Shown piece by piece: positions 44,102 through 55,189 of a stretch of 64,000 nt of DNA (positions are counted from its first letter, which is position 1; each line of letters opens with the position of its first letter). Both the position numbers and the translations under genes were made by a program. Source of the DNA: Bathymodiolus brooksi (lineage: Eukaryota; Mollusca; Bivalvia; Mytilida; Modiolidae); the NCBI GenBank assembly GCA_963680875.1, contig OY804578.1:23713101-23777100 (forward strand), given 5' to 3'. The notes below the pieces were generated by a model. The model did no database searches and was not told the DNA's origin. It worked only from the letters and a program-made list of their open reading frames with translations.

Positions 44102-46555
44102 ATTTGGACTATAGGTCTATGTGGACTATAGGTCTTTTTGGACTATAGGTCTATGTGGACTATAAGTCTATGTGGACTATAGGTCTATGTGGACTATAGG
44201 TATTTTTGGACTATAGGTTTATGTGGACTATAAGTCTATGTGGACTATATGTCTATGTGGACTATAAGTCTATGTGGACTATAGGTCTATGTGGACTATA
44301 GGTCTATGTGGACTATAGGTCTATGTGGATTATAAGTCTATGTGGACTATAGGTCTATGTGGACTATAGGTCTATGTGGACTATAGGTCTATGTGAACTA
44401 TAGGTCTATAAGTCTATGTGGACTATAGGTCTATGTGAACTATAGGTCTATAAGTCTATGTGGACTATAGGTCTATGTGGACTATAGGTCTATGTGGACT
44501 ATAGGTCTATGTGGACTATAAGTCTATGTGGACTATAAATCTATGTGGACTATAAATCTATGTGGACTGTAGGTCTGTGTGGACTATAGGTCTATGTGAA
44601 CTATAGGTCTATGTGGACTATAGGTCTATGTGGACTATAAGTCTATGTAGACTGTAGGTCTATGTGGACTATAGGTCTATGTGGACTATAGATCTATGTG
44701 GACTGTAGGTCTGTGTGGACTATAGGTCTATGTGAACTATAGGTCTATAAGTCTATGTGGACTATAGGTCTATGTGGACTATAAGTCTATGTGGACTATA
44801 GGTCTATGTGGACTATAGGTCTATGTGGACTGTAGGTCTATGTGGACTATAGGTCTATGTGGACTATAGATCTATGTGGACTGTAGGTCTATGTGGACTA
44901 TAGATCTATGTGGACTGTAGGTCTGTGTGGACTATAGGTCTATGTGAACTATAGGTCTATAAGTCTATGTGGACTATAGGTCTATGTGGACTATAAGTCT
45001 ATGTGGACTATAGGTCTATGTGGACTATAGGTCTATGTGGACTATAGATCTATGTGGACTGTAGGTCTGTGTGGACTATAGGTCTATAAGTCTATGTGGA
45101 CTATAAGTCTATGTGGACTGTAGGTCTATGTGGACTGTAGGTCTATGTGGACTATATGTCTATGTGGACTATAGATCTATGTGGACTGTAGGTCTGTGTG
45201 GACTATAGGTCTATGTGAACTATAGGTCTATAAGTCTATGTGGACTATAGGTCTATGTGGACTATAGGTCTATGTGGACTATAGGTCTATGTGGACTATA
45301 AGCCTATGTGGACTGTAGGTCTATGTGGACTGTAGGTCTATGTGGACTATAGGTCTATGTGGACTATACATCTATGTGGACTGTAGGTCTGTGTGGACTA
45401 TAGGTCTATGTGAGCTATAAGTCTATGTGGACTATAGGTCTATGTGGACTATAAGTCTATGTGGACTATAGGTCTATGTGGACTATAGGTCTATATTACG
45501 AATTTAGTTTGTTACACATATTTTCATTGGTTCTTCAACCCTGAATGTCAGCATATATTCGGAAAACAGACGGGGTATATATTTCAGTCCCCCAAAAACG
45601 ATTAAAACATGGACGACAAAACATTATGCTTCACTGAATCAATGGTATAATACGGAATAATGAATGTATTTTTACCAAATTAAATGCTGTTTTTATACTC
45701 AAAACGGCTGCATGAACAAAAAAATATTACAACGGTTAATTCCGTCACAAATACCTGATCGATTCAGCAAACTCCTATGTTCCATGGCTGTACCATCACA
45801 AATAAACAAAACGTTGAGCCTTGAAAACTTTCGACGCCATGGGGCCACACCAAGGTTTTATTTATATGTTGTTAACATTTAAATTATTGAAACTGTTTCG
45901 CAAACCCGTTGTTTTGTTATGTGATATATTAATGTTATATTTATAAAGTTTATAAAATTTACAACATATGAAACTGTATTGATTTAGAAATTTAGTACAG
46001 TATTTTCCTTCATGAGACACCCTATGCATGAAATATGACGCGACACATATTTTGACGTCATTGAAGAATGACGTCAAAGGTACGGAAACGGACATCTAGA
46101 GATACGAAAAATGAAAATAAAAAAGGCAAATTTATTTAATACAGTTGGATGTTGTATTTTAAAAAAAGAAGGTTAAATCCGTAATATAGCTGTTATTCAG
46201 CTATCAGACAGGGTATATAATGTGACATTCCCGGCTTATGATATATATTCCCTTCGGCTGCGCCTCAGGGAATATAGATCCTAAGCCGGGAATGTCACAT
46301 TATATACCCTGTTTGATAGCTGAATAACATATAATGTGGACTATAAGTCTATGTGGACTATAGGTCTATGTGGACTATAGGTCTGTGTGGACTATAGGTC
46401 TATGTGAACTATAGGTCTATAAGTCTATGTGGACTATAGGTCTGTGTGGACTATAGGTCTATGTGAACTATAGGTCTATAAGTCTATGTGGACTATAGGT
46501 CTATGTGGACTATAAGTCTATGTGGACTGTAGGTCTGTGTGGACTATAGGTCTAT
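44102..46555 (+). repeat. 17-bp tandem array split by an insertion
   Basis: The unit ggtctatgtggactata is repeated with variants (aagtctatg, gatctatg, gactgtagg, gaactatagg and a short ggtctata step). The array covers 44102-45495, is broken by foreign DNA at about 45496-46330, and resumes to 46555. Multi-unit blocks containing the gaactataggtctataagtc step recur, so higher-order structure exists. Confidence 0.9.
45496..46332. mobile_element. Insertion in the 17-bp array, ending in a long palindrome
   Basis: Non-repeat sequence whose right part (46191-46327) is an almost perfect palindrome: ttattcagctatcaga, cagggtatataatgtgac and attcccggctta on one arm and their inverses on the other, around cttcggctgcgcctcaggg. 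A 72-codon open frame (45664-45882) has no recognisable similarity. Probably a non-autonomous foldback transposon. Confidence 0.7.
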
Positions 46556-47599
46556 TTGGTATATTCTCTATTTGATAATAGAGAATAAAAACATATTGAT
46601 CTATAGTTCAAAACTAAGATGTATTTATTTTTACAACATTTATGTTAAAGTTCATAAATCATGTTTATAAACTGCTTTTATTTTCTATCTTAAATATATT
46701 GTACATATATTTATTTAATTTTGTCTTTTTTCCTTATTTTTTGACAGCAGCCCTAATATTCCTTATTAAAGCTTCAAAATCATAAATAAAACCTAATTTT
46801 TTGTTGAAAATCCTAAATTTAAATTTTTTAAAAAATTTTGATAAATGCAACATAAAATAAGTGTTGGAATTAATGAAATCTAGCCTTAGTATACTTTCAG
46901 ATAATGAATATGTTGAATTAATGTATTTCTCAGAGGACATCTTGGTGGTTATCAGCATCATATTCAGCATGGATTTGCACCATATCAGATTACTTTAATC
47001 TGGTTGTATTGATATGCTGAATATCGCTGTTGATGACCATTGGCATGACCTTCTGAGTTGGTAATTAGCCTTTGTATTTATGTTCTCCTTGGAGGTGAGT
47101 ACAGAATGTTTTTCTTTTATATTGATTATTGAATTTCAGCCCTTATTTTTGTCAAAAAAGTCCTAAAAATTCCAAAAAATCTTGTGAAATAATAATTAAA
47201 ATCTGTCCTAGATGTTGAGCCAATTGTTTGGTTTTCCAAGTAAAAAAATAGAGACTAGAGGAGCATAAAACTTTTACAATAAATTCACCTATCATAAAAA
47301 TAAATGGTTTCTGGATCTTATTTTGTATCATTGCTATTTATGACAAACTACAAATCAGATTTTAAAAGGGTATCAATTAACTATTTAGAGTTATTCCCCC
47401 TTAAAAAATATATAATTCTTTTATGTATTATACACATCCTTGTGCATTAGGTTGATATAAAGGGAAATATAAATGAAGATAAAATGTTCATAAATGTAGA
47501 TTATAACAATTTATAGTGGGGTGTAGAATTGAATTATGATCATTTTTGTTTCAATATAGTAGCCCCAGTTGTTGAAAAATGGGATAGATTTTCAAGGAC

Positions 47600-47778
47600 T
47601 ATATTAGATATACCTGGTAGATGTTATAGAGTTAAATGACATATACCTGGTAGATGTTATAGAGTTAAATGACATATACCTGGTAAATGTTATAGAGTTA
47701 AATGACATATACCTGGTAGATGTTATAGAGTTAAATGACATATACCTGGTAGTAGATGTTATAGAGTTAAATGACAAA
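47600..47778 (+). repeat. ~33-bp tandem repeat (five units)
   Basis: Units of gacatatacctggtagatgt followed by tatagagttaaat. One unit has an extra tag. A young, local array. Confidence 0.8.
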
Positions 47779-49434
47779 TTCATTATAGTGTTCAGGATTA
47801 TTTTCTCACATTAATGCTAGCTTCATGCTCTATTGTTGCCTATCTAAGTAAAATTAAATGTTTGGATCTTTTTGTTTTGTTTTGGTAAATGCAAAAATCT
47901 AATAGATTATGTAATAGGTCACATCAGGTAACTTTTTATTCATCTATCACCGTCCAATCATATGCAAGGCATATTGACCATTTGGACAAGAGCTTTCAGC
48001 ATGTTTTTGGTTTAGATGAAACTGCTATTGCAAAAACAATCCAAATTACATTATAGTAGTTTAGACAAACGAAACCCACATATTACACAAAAAGTTCATT
48101 TATAAACCTTACATGAAGTGAACAGCATATTAAAACATACAAATTGGCAAAAATATTTAATCTTTGTTTCGTCCATGGATGGCAACGTCTAGGATTTTAA
48201 TACCTCTAAATTAGGTCGACTCGTCATTGATTAGTCGGATCAAAATGACCCCTGTCATGATCCCACGCAGGATGTTGTTAGATGTAAGTTTATCAGTAAT
48301 TTATGTATTTTTCCTGTAATCTTGACTAATGATATTTTGAGTATCAACAAAGTGACTGATACTGAGAATTATCGTTCAGTATGACGTCAAACAGGTACAG
48401 AAAAAAACAATAACGTCAGATTAGAAGGTGTCAACATACATTATCACTAATATCGCAGCTCCTACCGGACTTGCTGCGATGCTATTGATAATGTCTGTCT
48501 CATCCTTCAAACAAACGTTATTCTAGTATATCATAAAAAATATCCAATAAATATCTAATTTTAGTCAGATTGCTTTGCTGCAACACAATTTCACATATTG
48601 TTTAATGTCATTCCAACTGATTTAGTTCAATTTGTTAACCATTGCTGTTAAGTTTATTTTTAGATCACCAGACCAAAGGCTGTGTGATCTTTTGCCATAA
48701 CTTGGCATTCGTCATCATTATTTACTTTTTCACAATTTTATTTTATCTTATAGAACTACTCCATCAATTTTAAACCAAAGTTGGAAATGATTGGCCTTGG
48801 TATAAAGCACTGTTACCACAATACAATATTGTACCAATGAAAATCATAAGAACTAATGGGTCTTAAAAGATCAAAATTTAACAAAGGACTACAAAAGTAA
48901 AAGAAATCTTCTTGTGACGAAGAAGGATACAGACTCATGTTAACCTCTCTGATTTATTGTACATAAAGCTTATTTCATAGTAAAACAGTTGTTTATTAAT
49001 TATTTTGAATGTGTTGATGCAGTGATAGAAAAAAAATCACATATATTTTTTAGCCTGCTAATGGTTCACACTCCTAAAATTGAGGCATTGAGTTCTGTCT
49101 TGCCAGGTACAAAAATGGATGGATGTGAGATTCATTTATATATGGATACTTTTCTAGTCAGTTTTAGTAATTAAATCCATTTCTCAGCAACCATACATTA
49201 TCCCTCACATTTATCCTGTTGTGATAATATTGGCCAAGCATTAATTGTCATCCTGACGTCATATAAGTTAGTTCAAGTTTGTATTATGTTCATTGTTGAT
49301 TTGATCTTTTTCTGTAATAGTAATGTTTCATAATAGTGTACATACGTTCCTTAGCCACTTGTCAGCTCACCTTGATCTTGTTTTTACACATATCCATTTA
49401 ATTACCCTATATCTTGGCAGTTTCAAGTAACCAA

Positions 49435-49690
49435 AGTCTATTAAATTGGTATTTGCTGTTTCTCTGCAAGGCATGCAGTATTAAGAGCAAAGACTGGTTG
49501 GCTAGTAATCAGAATAATGTGTCCTAGTGTAGCAACATATGTTCCCACAAACTGTTGTTTCAGTGAGCTAGCACTATAAAGTGTGTTGATCTAGTGCAAA
49601 GTGGAAATTATCACCATTTCATCGAATGTAACTTATTCTCGCCATGATATAGCTAGAAAATTGTTATTGACATTAAACAATCCCTCTCTC
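49435..49690 (+). mobile_element. tRNA-SINE, 5'-truncated
   Basis: Shares aattggtatttgctgtttctc, caaagactggttggc, ataatgtgtcc, ttgtttcagtgagctagc and the tail gatatagctagaaaattg. The tRNA-like head is missing. Confidence 0.65.
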
Positions 49691-50539
49691 TTGGCAGTTT
49701 TTTTAATTGGTAGAGGAATCTGTAGTAATTTACTGTATGTCACCGACAAAGTTGATTATGGACGAGTCACAGAAAAAAATACTGCTACTACCAGTACATA
49801 GAAATTATTGGTTTTGTGTTAATTTCCTTGTAAACTAATAAAAGTATTTGTAATGTAATTCATTCAAAAATGTTACTAATTCAAAGTGAAAGTACATTTT
49901 TGTTGAACAACTTTTAACTATAGTGCATGTTTATTGGCCGATTTACTGGAATAAACAGCTCAATAGTTAAAAGAATAAAATTCTACATATTTCCCATACC
50001 ATCCAATGAAAAATTCTACATATTTCCCATACCATCCAATGATAAACTAGGGTGGCAACCAACTACGATCTGCAATTGGAAAAACACATTATCACCTGGT
50101 ACCATGTTAAGCTTTGACATTCACCATGGTCAAAAATCATTGCAGTCACAATGAAGTATGAAATTAGATGAAGTAAATTTTAGATACAATGTAATTGAAT
50201 CTTTGTTCACTTTCAAGATTAATCAACAATTTTTGGTCTTAAAGGGATATTGTCTACCAGCTGCGTAATTTTTTCATACCCAAAATTATTGTCGATTTCC
50301 GTACTGACCTTCATAAAATGAAGATTAACACCGAGTTATGTTGCAAAAGATACGATTTATTGACAAAAAAGACCCAAAAAAGAATTATTGTCCGGATGAC
50401 AATATTCAAATCTATTCATATGGCCTTCTATGCGAACACGTCTTGAGCATGCGCACTGTTTAGAAACAATAAACAACATGTGGTTCTTGGGCAAAAGAGA
50501 AACTGTCAACGCGTGGAAGAAAGCGGACTTTGACGGATT

Positions 50540-50660
50540 CAGAGATAAAGAGGAATAGAAGTGAGGTATCTTCCAAATGGAACAAATGCAGGATATATGT
50601 AGGGGATCAGTTGGACCGTTGCCGTTGGATGGAGCGAACTCAAGGAAGTGCTTGATTATT
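50540..50660 (+). pseudogene. Possible 5' exon of the transposon gene, frame-shifted
   Basis: One frame reads KWNKCRIYVGDQLDRCRWME and the next continues ELKEVLDY before the donor-like gataggtaagc. The W-x2-C-R-I-x-V-G...RW style resembles N-terminal regions of invertebrate transposon proteins, but a frameshift and stops are present. Connection to the exons at 52775 onward is not shown. Confidence 0.3.
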
Positions 50661-50979
50661 GTTGATAGGTAAGCCGAGCATGTTGCCTTCTTTTCTCAAT
50701 CGTTTTTCATATTTTATGAATTTATGATGATGCCTATGATCATTTTCGGTAGATATTAATCAATATATGTAATTTTGCACCTGGCAACAGCAAATTATTG
50801 TCAATGAGTAGCATAAAACGGCCGTATTTGCGAGGTAAACAAACACAAATTTTAAGAGGCCAGCAAAGGGGAAATGGGAGTGCAAAAATGATATCAATGA
50901 CAATGCAGTTTATTATTATCAATTTAAAAAGAAATATCGAATCAATTCATTTTTAATGCAAGAATTAAAACTGTACATG

Positions 50980-52620
50980 GCTTAATGAAAACCCTATAAA
51001 GTTCTTTTTATTCAAGCAAATTTATTTCTTTGATATACAACATATAATTAGGCTTTTAATTTTATCAAATTTCAACAACTTGGACAAGAAACTTAGTGTT
51101 GGGAACCAAAAGTATATACCTTACTTTCTGCGAATTATCACTATAATGGAAAATCAGTATGTATTTTTCAAATAAAAGCTTTCTATTTAAAGAAGCTTCA
51201 TTTCAATTGCACTTTTAGTTTGGATCCTGTAAGTATAATATATAATTATAAACAAGGTTTTGAAGAAATGATATGAATATCCATTGAAATTTTCAAGTTT
51301 CAGAACTTTTTTTATATATGACTACAAAATTTTACTGAAAATTTCAGAAATGTCCTAAAATGCATATTTTAGACCATGGCTAAATGAAAATCATTTTAAT
51401 TCCTTTATGCAAACAAGTTCATATCTTGGGTACTGGAAATACATTACATAAATAAGGTTAAAAGTACTTTCAACAAGTTTGAACATAACACTTTGTTATG
51501 CGAGCCAAAATTATATCTTCCTGTCTGTGAATTATTACCATAGTGGAAAATCCGTATGTATCTTTTATATAAAAAGCTTTCCATTTAAATAAGTGTCATT
51601 TCAGTACCATTTTTAGTTTGGATCCTGTAAGTATGATACATAAACAAGGTTTTTAAAAAATAATATGAAGATCCATAGAAATTTGCAAGTTTCAGAAACT
51701 TTTCTATATATGTGACTATAAAATTTTACTGAAATGTCCTGAACTGCATATTTTAGACTATGACTAAATGAAAATCGTTTTCAATTTCCTTATGCAAACC
51801 AAGTTTATTTCTTGACTATTCTAAAAACATTACATTAACTAGTTTTTTACTACATTTCAACAATTTTGGACATCATTTTTAGTTCAGGGAGCCAAAATTA
51901 TACTTTACTATCTTAGAATTATCAACATAGACATGATAGAGGGAAATCAATATGTATTTTTCATATAAAGGCTTTCTATTTAAAGAATTGTCATTTGAAC
52001 TGCTTTTTATCCCCTCGCCAACGAAGTTGCGAAGGGATATAGTAACGCTACCGTCCGTCCGTCACATCCTTGTGAACACTCTAGAATCAACATCCTTCAA
52101 TGGATTTTGACCAAACGTGGTACATACTTAGTCCTTAAGAGAATTTGAAACCCTATTGATTTTCAAGGTCAAAGGTCAAGGTCACAGGGTCAAATTTTTA
52201 CCGCGTAACATCCTTGTGAACACTAGAATCAACATCCTTCAATGGATTTTTGACAAAACTTGGTACATACTTAGTCCTTAAGATAGCCGAAACCCTATTG
52301 ATTTTCAAGGTCATAGCCTTATAGGTCAAAGGTCAGGATAACCGGGTCAAAATTTTACTGCGTAACATCCTTGTGAACACTCTAGAATCAACATCCTTCA
52401 ATGGATTTTGACCAAGCTTGGTACATACTTAGTCCTTAAGAGAATCTGGAACCCTATTGATTTTCAAAGTCAAAGGTCAAGGTCACCAGGTCAAATTTTT
52501 AGGCGAGGGGATATGCCACACTTTGCCCTTGTTTAGTTTGGATCTTGTAAGTATGATTAATAAACAAGATTTTTAAGAAATAATGTGAAGATCCATAGCA
52601 ATTTGCATGTTTCACAGTGT
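50980..52620 (+). repeat. ~390-bp tandem repeat inside the TTAA element
   Basis: Copies begin near 50982, 51379 and 51761 (taaatgaaaatc/cc ... ttatgcaaacaagtt). They share gaattatcac/nata, aagctttctatttaaa, tagtttggatcctgtaag and aacaaggtttt. The third copy is interrupted at 52010 by another element and resumes at about 52532 with tagtttggatcttgtaag. Confidence 0.85.
52008..52531. mobile_element. Nested element with TATCCCCTCGCC inverted ends and ~165-bp internal repeats
   Basis: tatcccctcgcc at the left matches ggcgaggggata at about 52502-52513. Between them about 2.5 units repeat: catccttgtgaacac, tagaatcaacatccttcaatgg, ggtacatacttagtcc, ccctattgattttcaa. Its insertion into the third ~390-bp repeat shows it is younger than that duplication. 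Confidence 0.8.
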
Positions 52621-53550
52621 GTGAATTTAACAGTAGACCGATGGCCCATGTCTGTGTTAAAATCATGCAGGTTTTTGTAAAATTATCTAAATTTTTTAGG
52701 CAAATTACTACTAAAACTGGTAATTTCAGACAAATGTGATTTTGTAGTGATTGATATTTGTACTTTTGATTTAGATATTCTGACCAAGGTAATTCTAGAG
52801 TAGAAGAAATGAGCAGCCATCACATTTCAACGAAACGGATGAAACTGGAGAAATCGAGTTCATTTGTGAACCCATTTGAGTATGTTCATTTTGTTAAAGA
52901 TTAGACATACATGTATTCTACATTATGTTTATAGGTAACATTGTCAATATTGTTCAACAGTCACTTGTATAACAGTTTCCTATTAATTATTGTGGCTTGC
53001 ATAGTGATACTACTAGTAGCTATATTATATAGGGATCATGTTGGCTTCTGCGTCATCGTTACATTTTCATCAATCCACAAGCTGAAATGGCCAGTCCCCC
53101 TTAGCTACTTACGGGAATGAAACCAAACTGGGACAGAATTGACGCACGTCTGGTGCACCAAATTTTTTCCTGTAACTTTGATGTAATTTTGTCTCTTTAT
53201 ATTGTGTTGTGTAGATGTGTGCTGCATAGATGTATAAAGATTTAATATTATTTTGAAAAGCTTTTTCGTTATACAGCTGCACATCAGAACCATATAGCAA
53301 AATTTGTTTCGATATTATACACATACACTGTAATAAACAATTATTTTTTATTCTTACAGTCTCTCAATAGATATTACTGAAGAGGGCAGTGATGTTGGTG
53401 ATGATTCTGACGATGGAGATTTTGAACCTAGCCTCAACTTCACTCTAAGGTTTGTCATGTTAATTTCATGTTTCAGTTGTAACTTACATACTTGAAATTT
53501 TGTCCTAATAACAGAACCATGAATGATCATATGTCATAGGAGCTTTATTA

Positions 53551-53720
53551 TACCCCCGCTCCACTGGAAAGGGGGGGTATACTGTTTTACCTCTGTCCGT
53601 CCGTTTGTCCCAAGATGTTCATAACATTTTTCTCAGTAATTATTTATGGCAGCAATCTGATATTTGATCATAGGCTTCAGAAGGGTCAATCGAAAGTCGC
53701 AAACCTGCTGCGTTGTCCAT
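53551..53720 (+). repeat. Fragment of a (TAC)CCCCGCTCC...GTCCGTCCG element
   Basis: tatacccccgctccactgg...gggggggtatactgttttac, then ctctgtccgtccg, cacatttttctcagtaatt-like and ggcagcaatctgatatttg. A related copy with internal duplication lies at 55955-56290. Confidence 0.6.
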
Positions 53721-53729
53721 GGTCAAGTC

Positions 53730-53890
53730 TGGTAGAAGCCCCATCCGATGAAGGGAAAGACATCAACAACAAATGAAGATCAGGTCTGATTTGGGTAACA
53801 GACACCCTGTAACCATTGACCAGCTCGTGATGCCTGCCATAGAATTTCTTGAGGGATGACCACAACCTAAAATCTGTCTACAAATCACTC
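53730..53890 (-). pseudogene. Retroelement coding remnant
   Basis: The minus frame reads SSLKKFYGRHHELVNGYRVSV, with a relative (SSLRKLYGYHHNLV) on plus near 63888-63945. The shared KxYGxHHxLV phrase shows these are two decayed copies of one coding family, likely the C-terminal region of a reverse-transcriptase element. The family was not named with confidence. Confidence 0.5.
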
Positions 53891-54489
53891 AAATCCTTCA
53901 TAAAGTGGACTTGTAATGATATGTTTAGTTGCTCATTCACTATACATTCGAGATATTCATCTTGAATTGAAAGTTAGGGCTCCATAGATCATAATCTCTA
54001 TTGTTTTATTCTTGTGAATTACATTGTATGTATTTTTCTACTTCAGGTGGCAGAGAAGTTACAACAAAAAGACAGCTAGATGGTCTGTGCAGCCTGTTAA
54101 AGCTGACAAGTCATATTCCTATGTTCCAAGACTATTAAGGGTCATCATTTGTATGAGACTGCAAGATAATGAAGGAATGAATTAACGTGTGCAGTTGGAA
54201 GTAGATGATCCCAGAAGAATGTCGGTCCATCTTGCACCAATTCCACAACCTCCAACTCGGGATGATATTGTAGCATCTCAGAAATCCAGATTTGAAGACC
54301 AAGACAAAACAATTGACTATATTGTCGCATAAAATAAATTTAGATTGTCACTCTTTGTTTTACCTGGTCTGACAGAAGTTCTGCACATTTAGAGCAGAAA
54401 ATTACCCAAGTCAGGATAATGGGCATTACAAATTGTCCAATGCACAATAATGATAGCACTCAGTGTGTTGGTCTAGTTAGTACAAACCA

Positions 54490-54900
54490 GGACAACTTTT
54501 TAGGACCTCACAAGAAACATTTCTGCCAAGTTTGGTTAAATTCTGTTCGGCTGTTCTCAAGAAGAAGATGAAAATGTTGTTTCCCATAGGGTTTCAATGT
54601 AAACTTTGACCTCCGCTGGTGGCTATTTTGAATTTTCAAATGGCGCAAACAGTAACAACACATGTTAAAGACATTCATAGGAACATATATACCAGATTTC
54701 AATTCAATCCCTTCAGCGGTTCTTGAGAAGAAGTTTCTTGAAAATCGACCAATCAGAATTTTCAAAGTCACATGGTGGCCATGTTTTTTGACGAATCTGC
54801 ACAAAAGTAACAACTCTTGTGTAGGACCTCATAGAAAACATCTCTGCCAAGTTTGGTTTTGAATTATATAAAAGACTGTCCGTCCATTTTAGAAGAAGTT
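54490..54900 (+). repeat. Dispersed fragment related to the ~155-bp-repeat elements
   Basis: Two diverged units share aggacctca, aagaaaacat-type runs, ctctgccaagtttggtt, ttctgttcggctgttctc/ttcagcggttcttgagaag and gtcacatggtggccatgtt. Short open frames here are not genes. Confidence 0.5.
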
Positions 54901-55019
54901 GTCAGTGCTGATAGAACAAAAAATAATAATAAGATGGCAAAACTTTCAAATTAAATTTACAATTCCAACTGACCAACTTGTGAAATTAACAACTAATTAG
55001 GGTTGATTTATTTTTTATT

Positions 55020-55145
55020 TTTGGTGTTTTAACGCCACTTTCAGCAATATTTCAGCTATATCATGGCGACCAGTTTTAGTGGTGGAGGAAACCAGAGTAC
55101 CCAGACAACCACCGACCATAGGGAAGCAAGTGGTAAACTTTATCA
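55020..55145 (+). repeat. SINE-like dispersed repeat copy
   Basis: gtgttttaacgccactttcag, caatatttcagctatatcatg, gtggtggaggaaaccagag and gaagcaagtggtaaactttat are present. A minus-oriented copy of the family at 26138-26385, inside the TTAA element. Confidence 0.65.
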
Positions 55146-55189
55146 TTAGGGTATATGGGATAAAATACAAAATATTTCATGAACAAGTT

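Larger units (their letters stand above)
46556..50238. other. Intergenic region with repeat fragments
   Basis: No gene is recognised. It includes a ~33-bp five-copy array (47615-47775, acatatacctggtagatgtt...), a small hairpin (atcgcagctcctaccgg...ttgctgcgat, about 48452-48482), a fragment (48240-48300) resembling 6825-6870, an element-like stretch (48662-48990), a decayed tRNA-SINE (49435-49690) and a 33-bp duplication (ttctacatatttcccatacc, 49980-50042). Confidence 0.5.
52775..54332 (+). pseudogene. Multi-exon gene of the TTAA transposon, 3' exons with a nonsense codon
   Basis: Three exons fit splice signals and phase: 52775-52879 (STKRMKLEKSSSFVNPFE), 53360-53449 (acidic, EEGSDVGDDSDDGDFEP) and 54047-54332 (WQRSYNKKTARWSVQP ... 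PRRMSVHLAPIPQPPTRDD). The junction codons are completed correctly across both introns (ga|t and ag|g). The last exon has an in-frame TAA at 54183-54185 but stays open on both sides of it, ending at a TAA at 54330-54332. No transposase catalytic motif was recognised in this part, so the product's role is unknown. A retroelement remnant (53730-53890) sits in the second intron. Confidence 0.6.
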
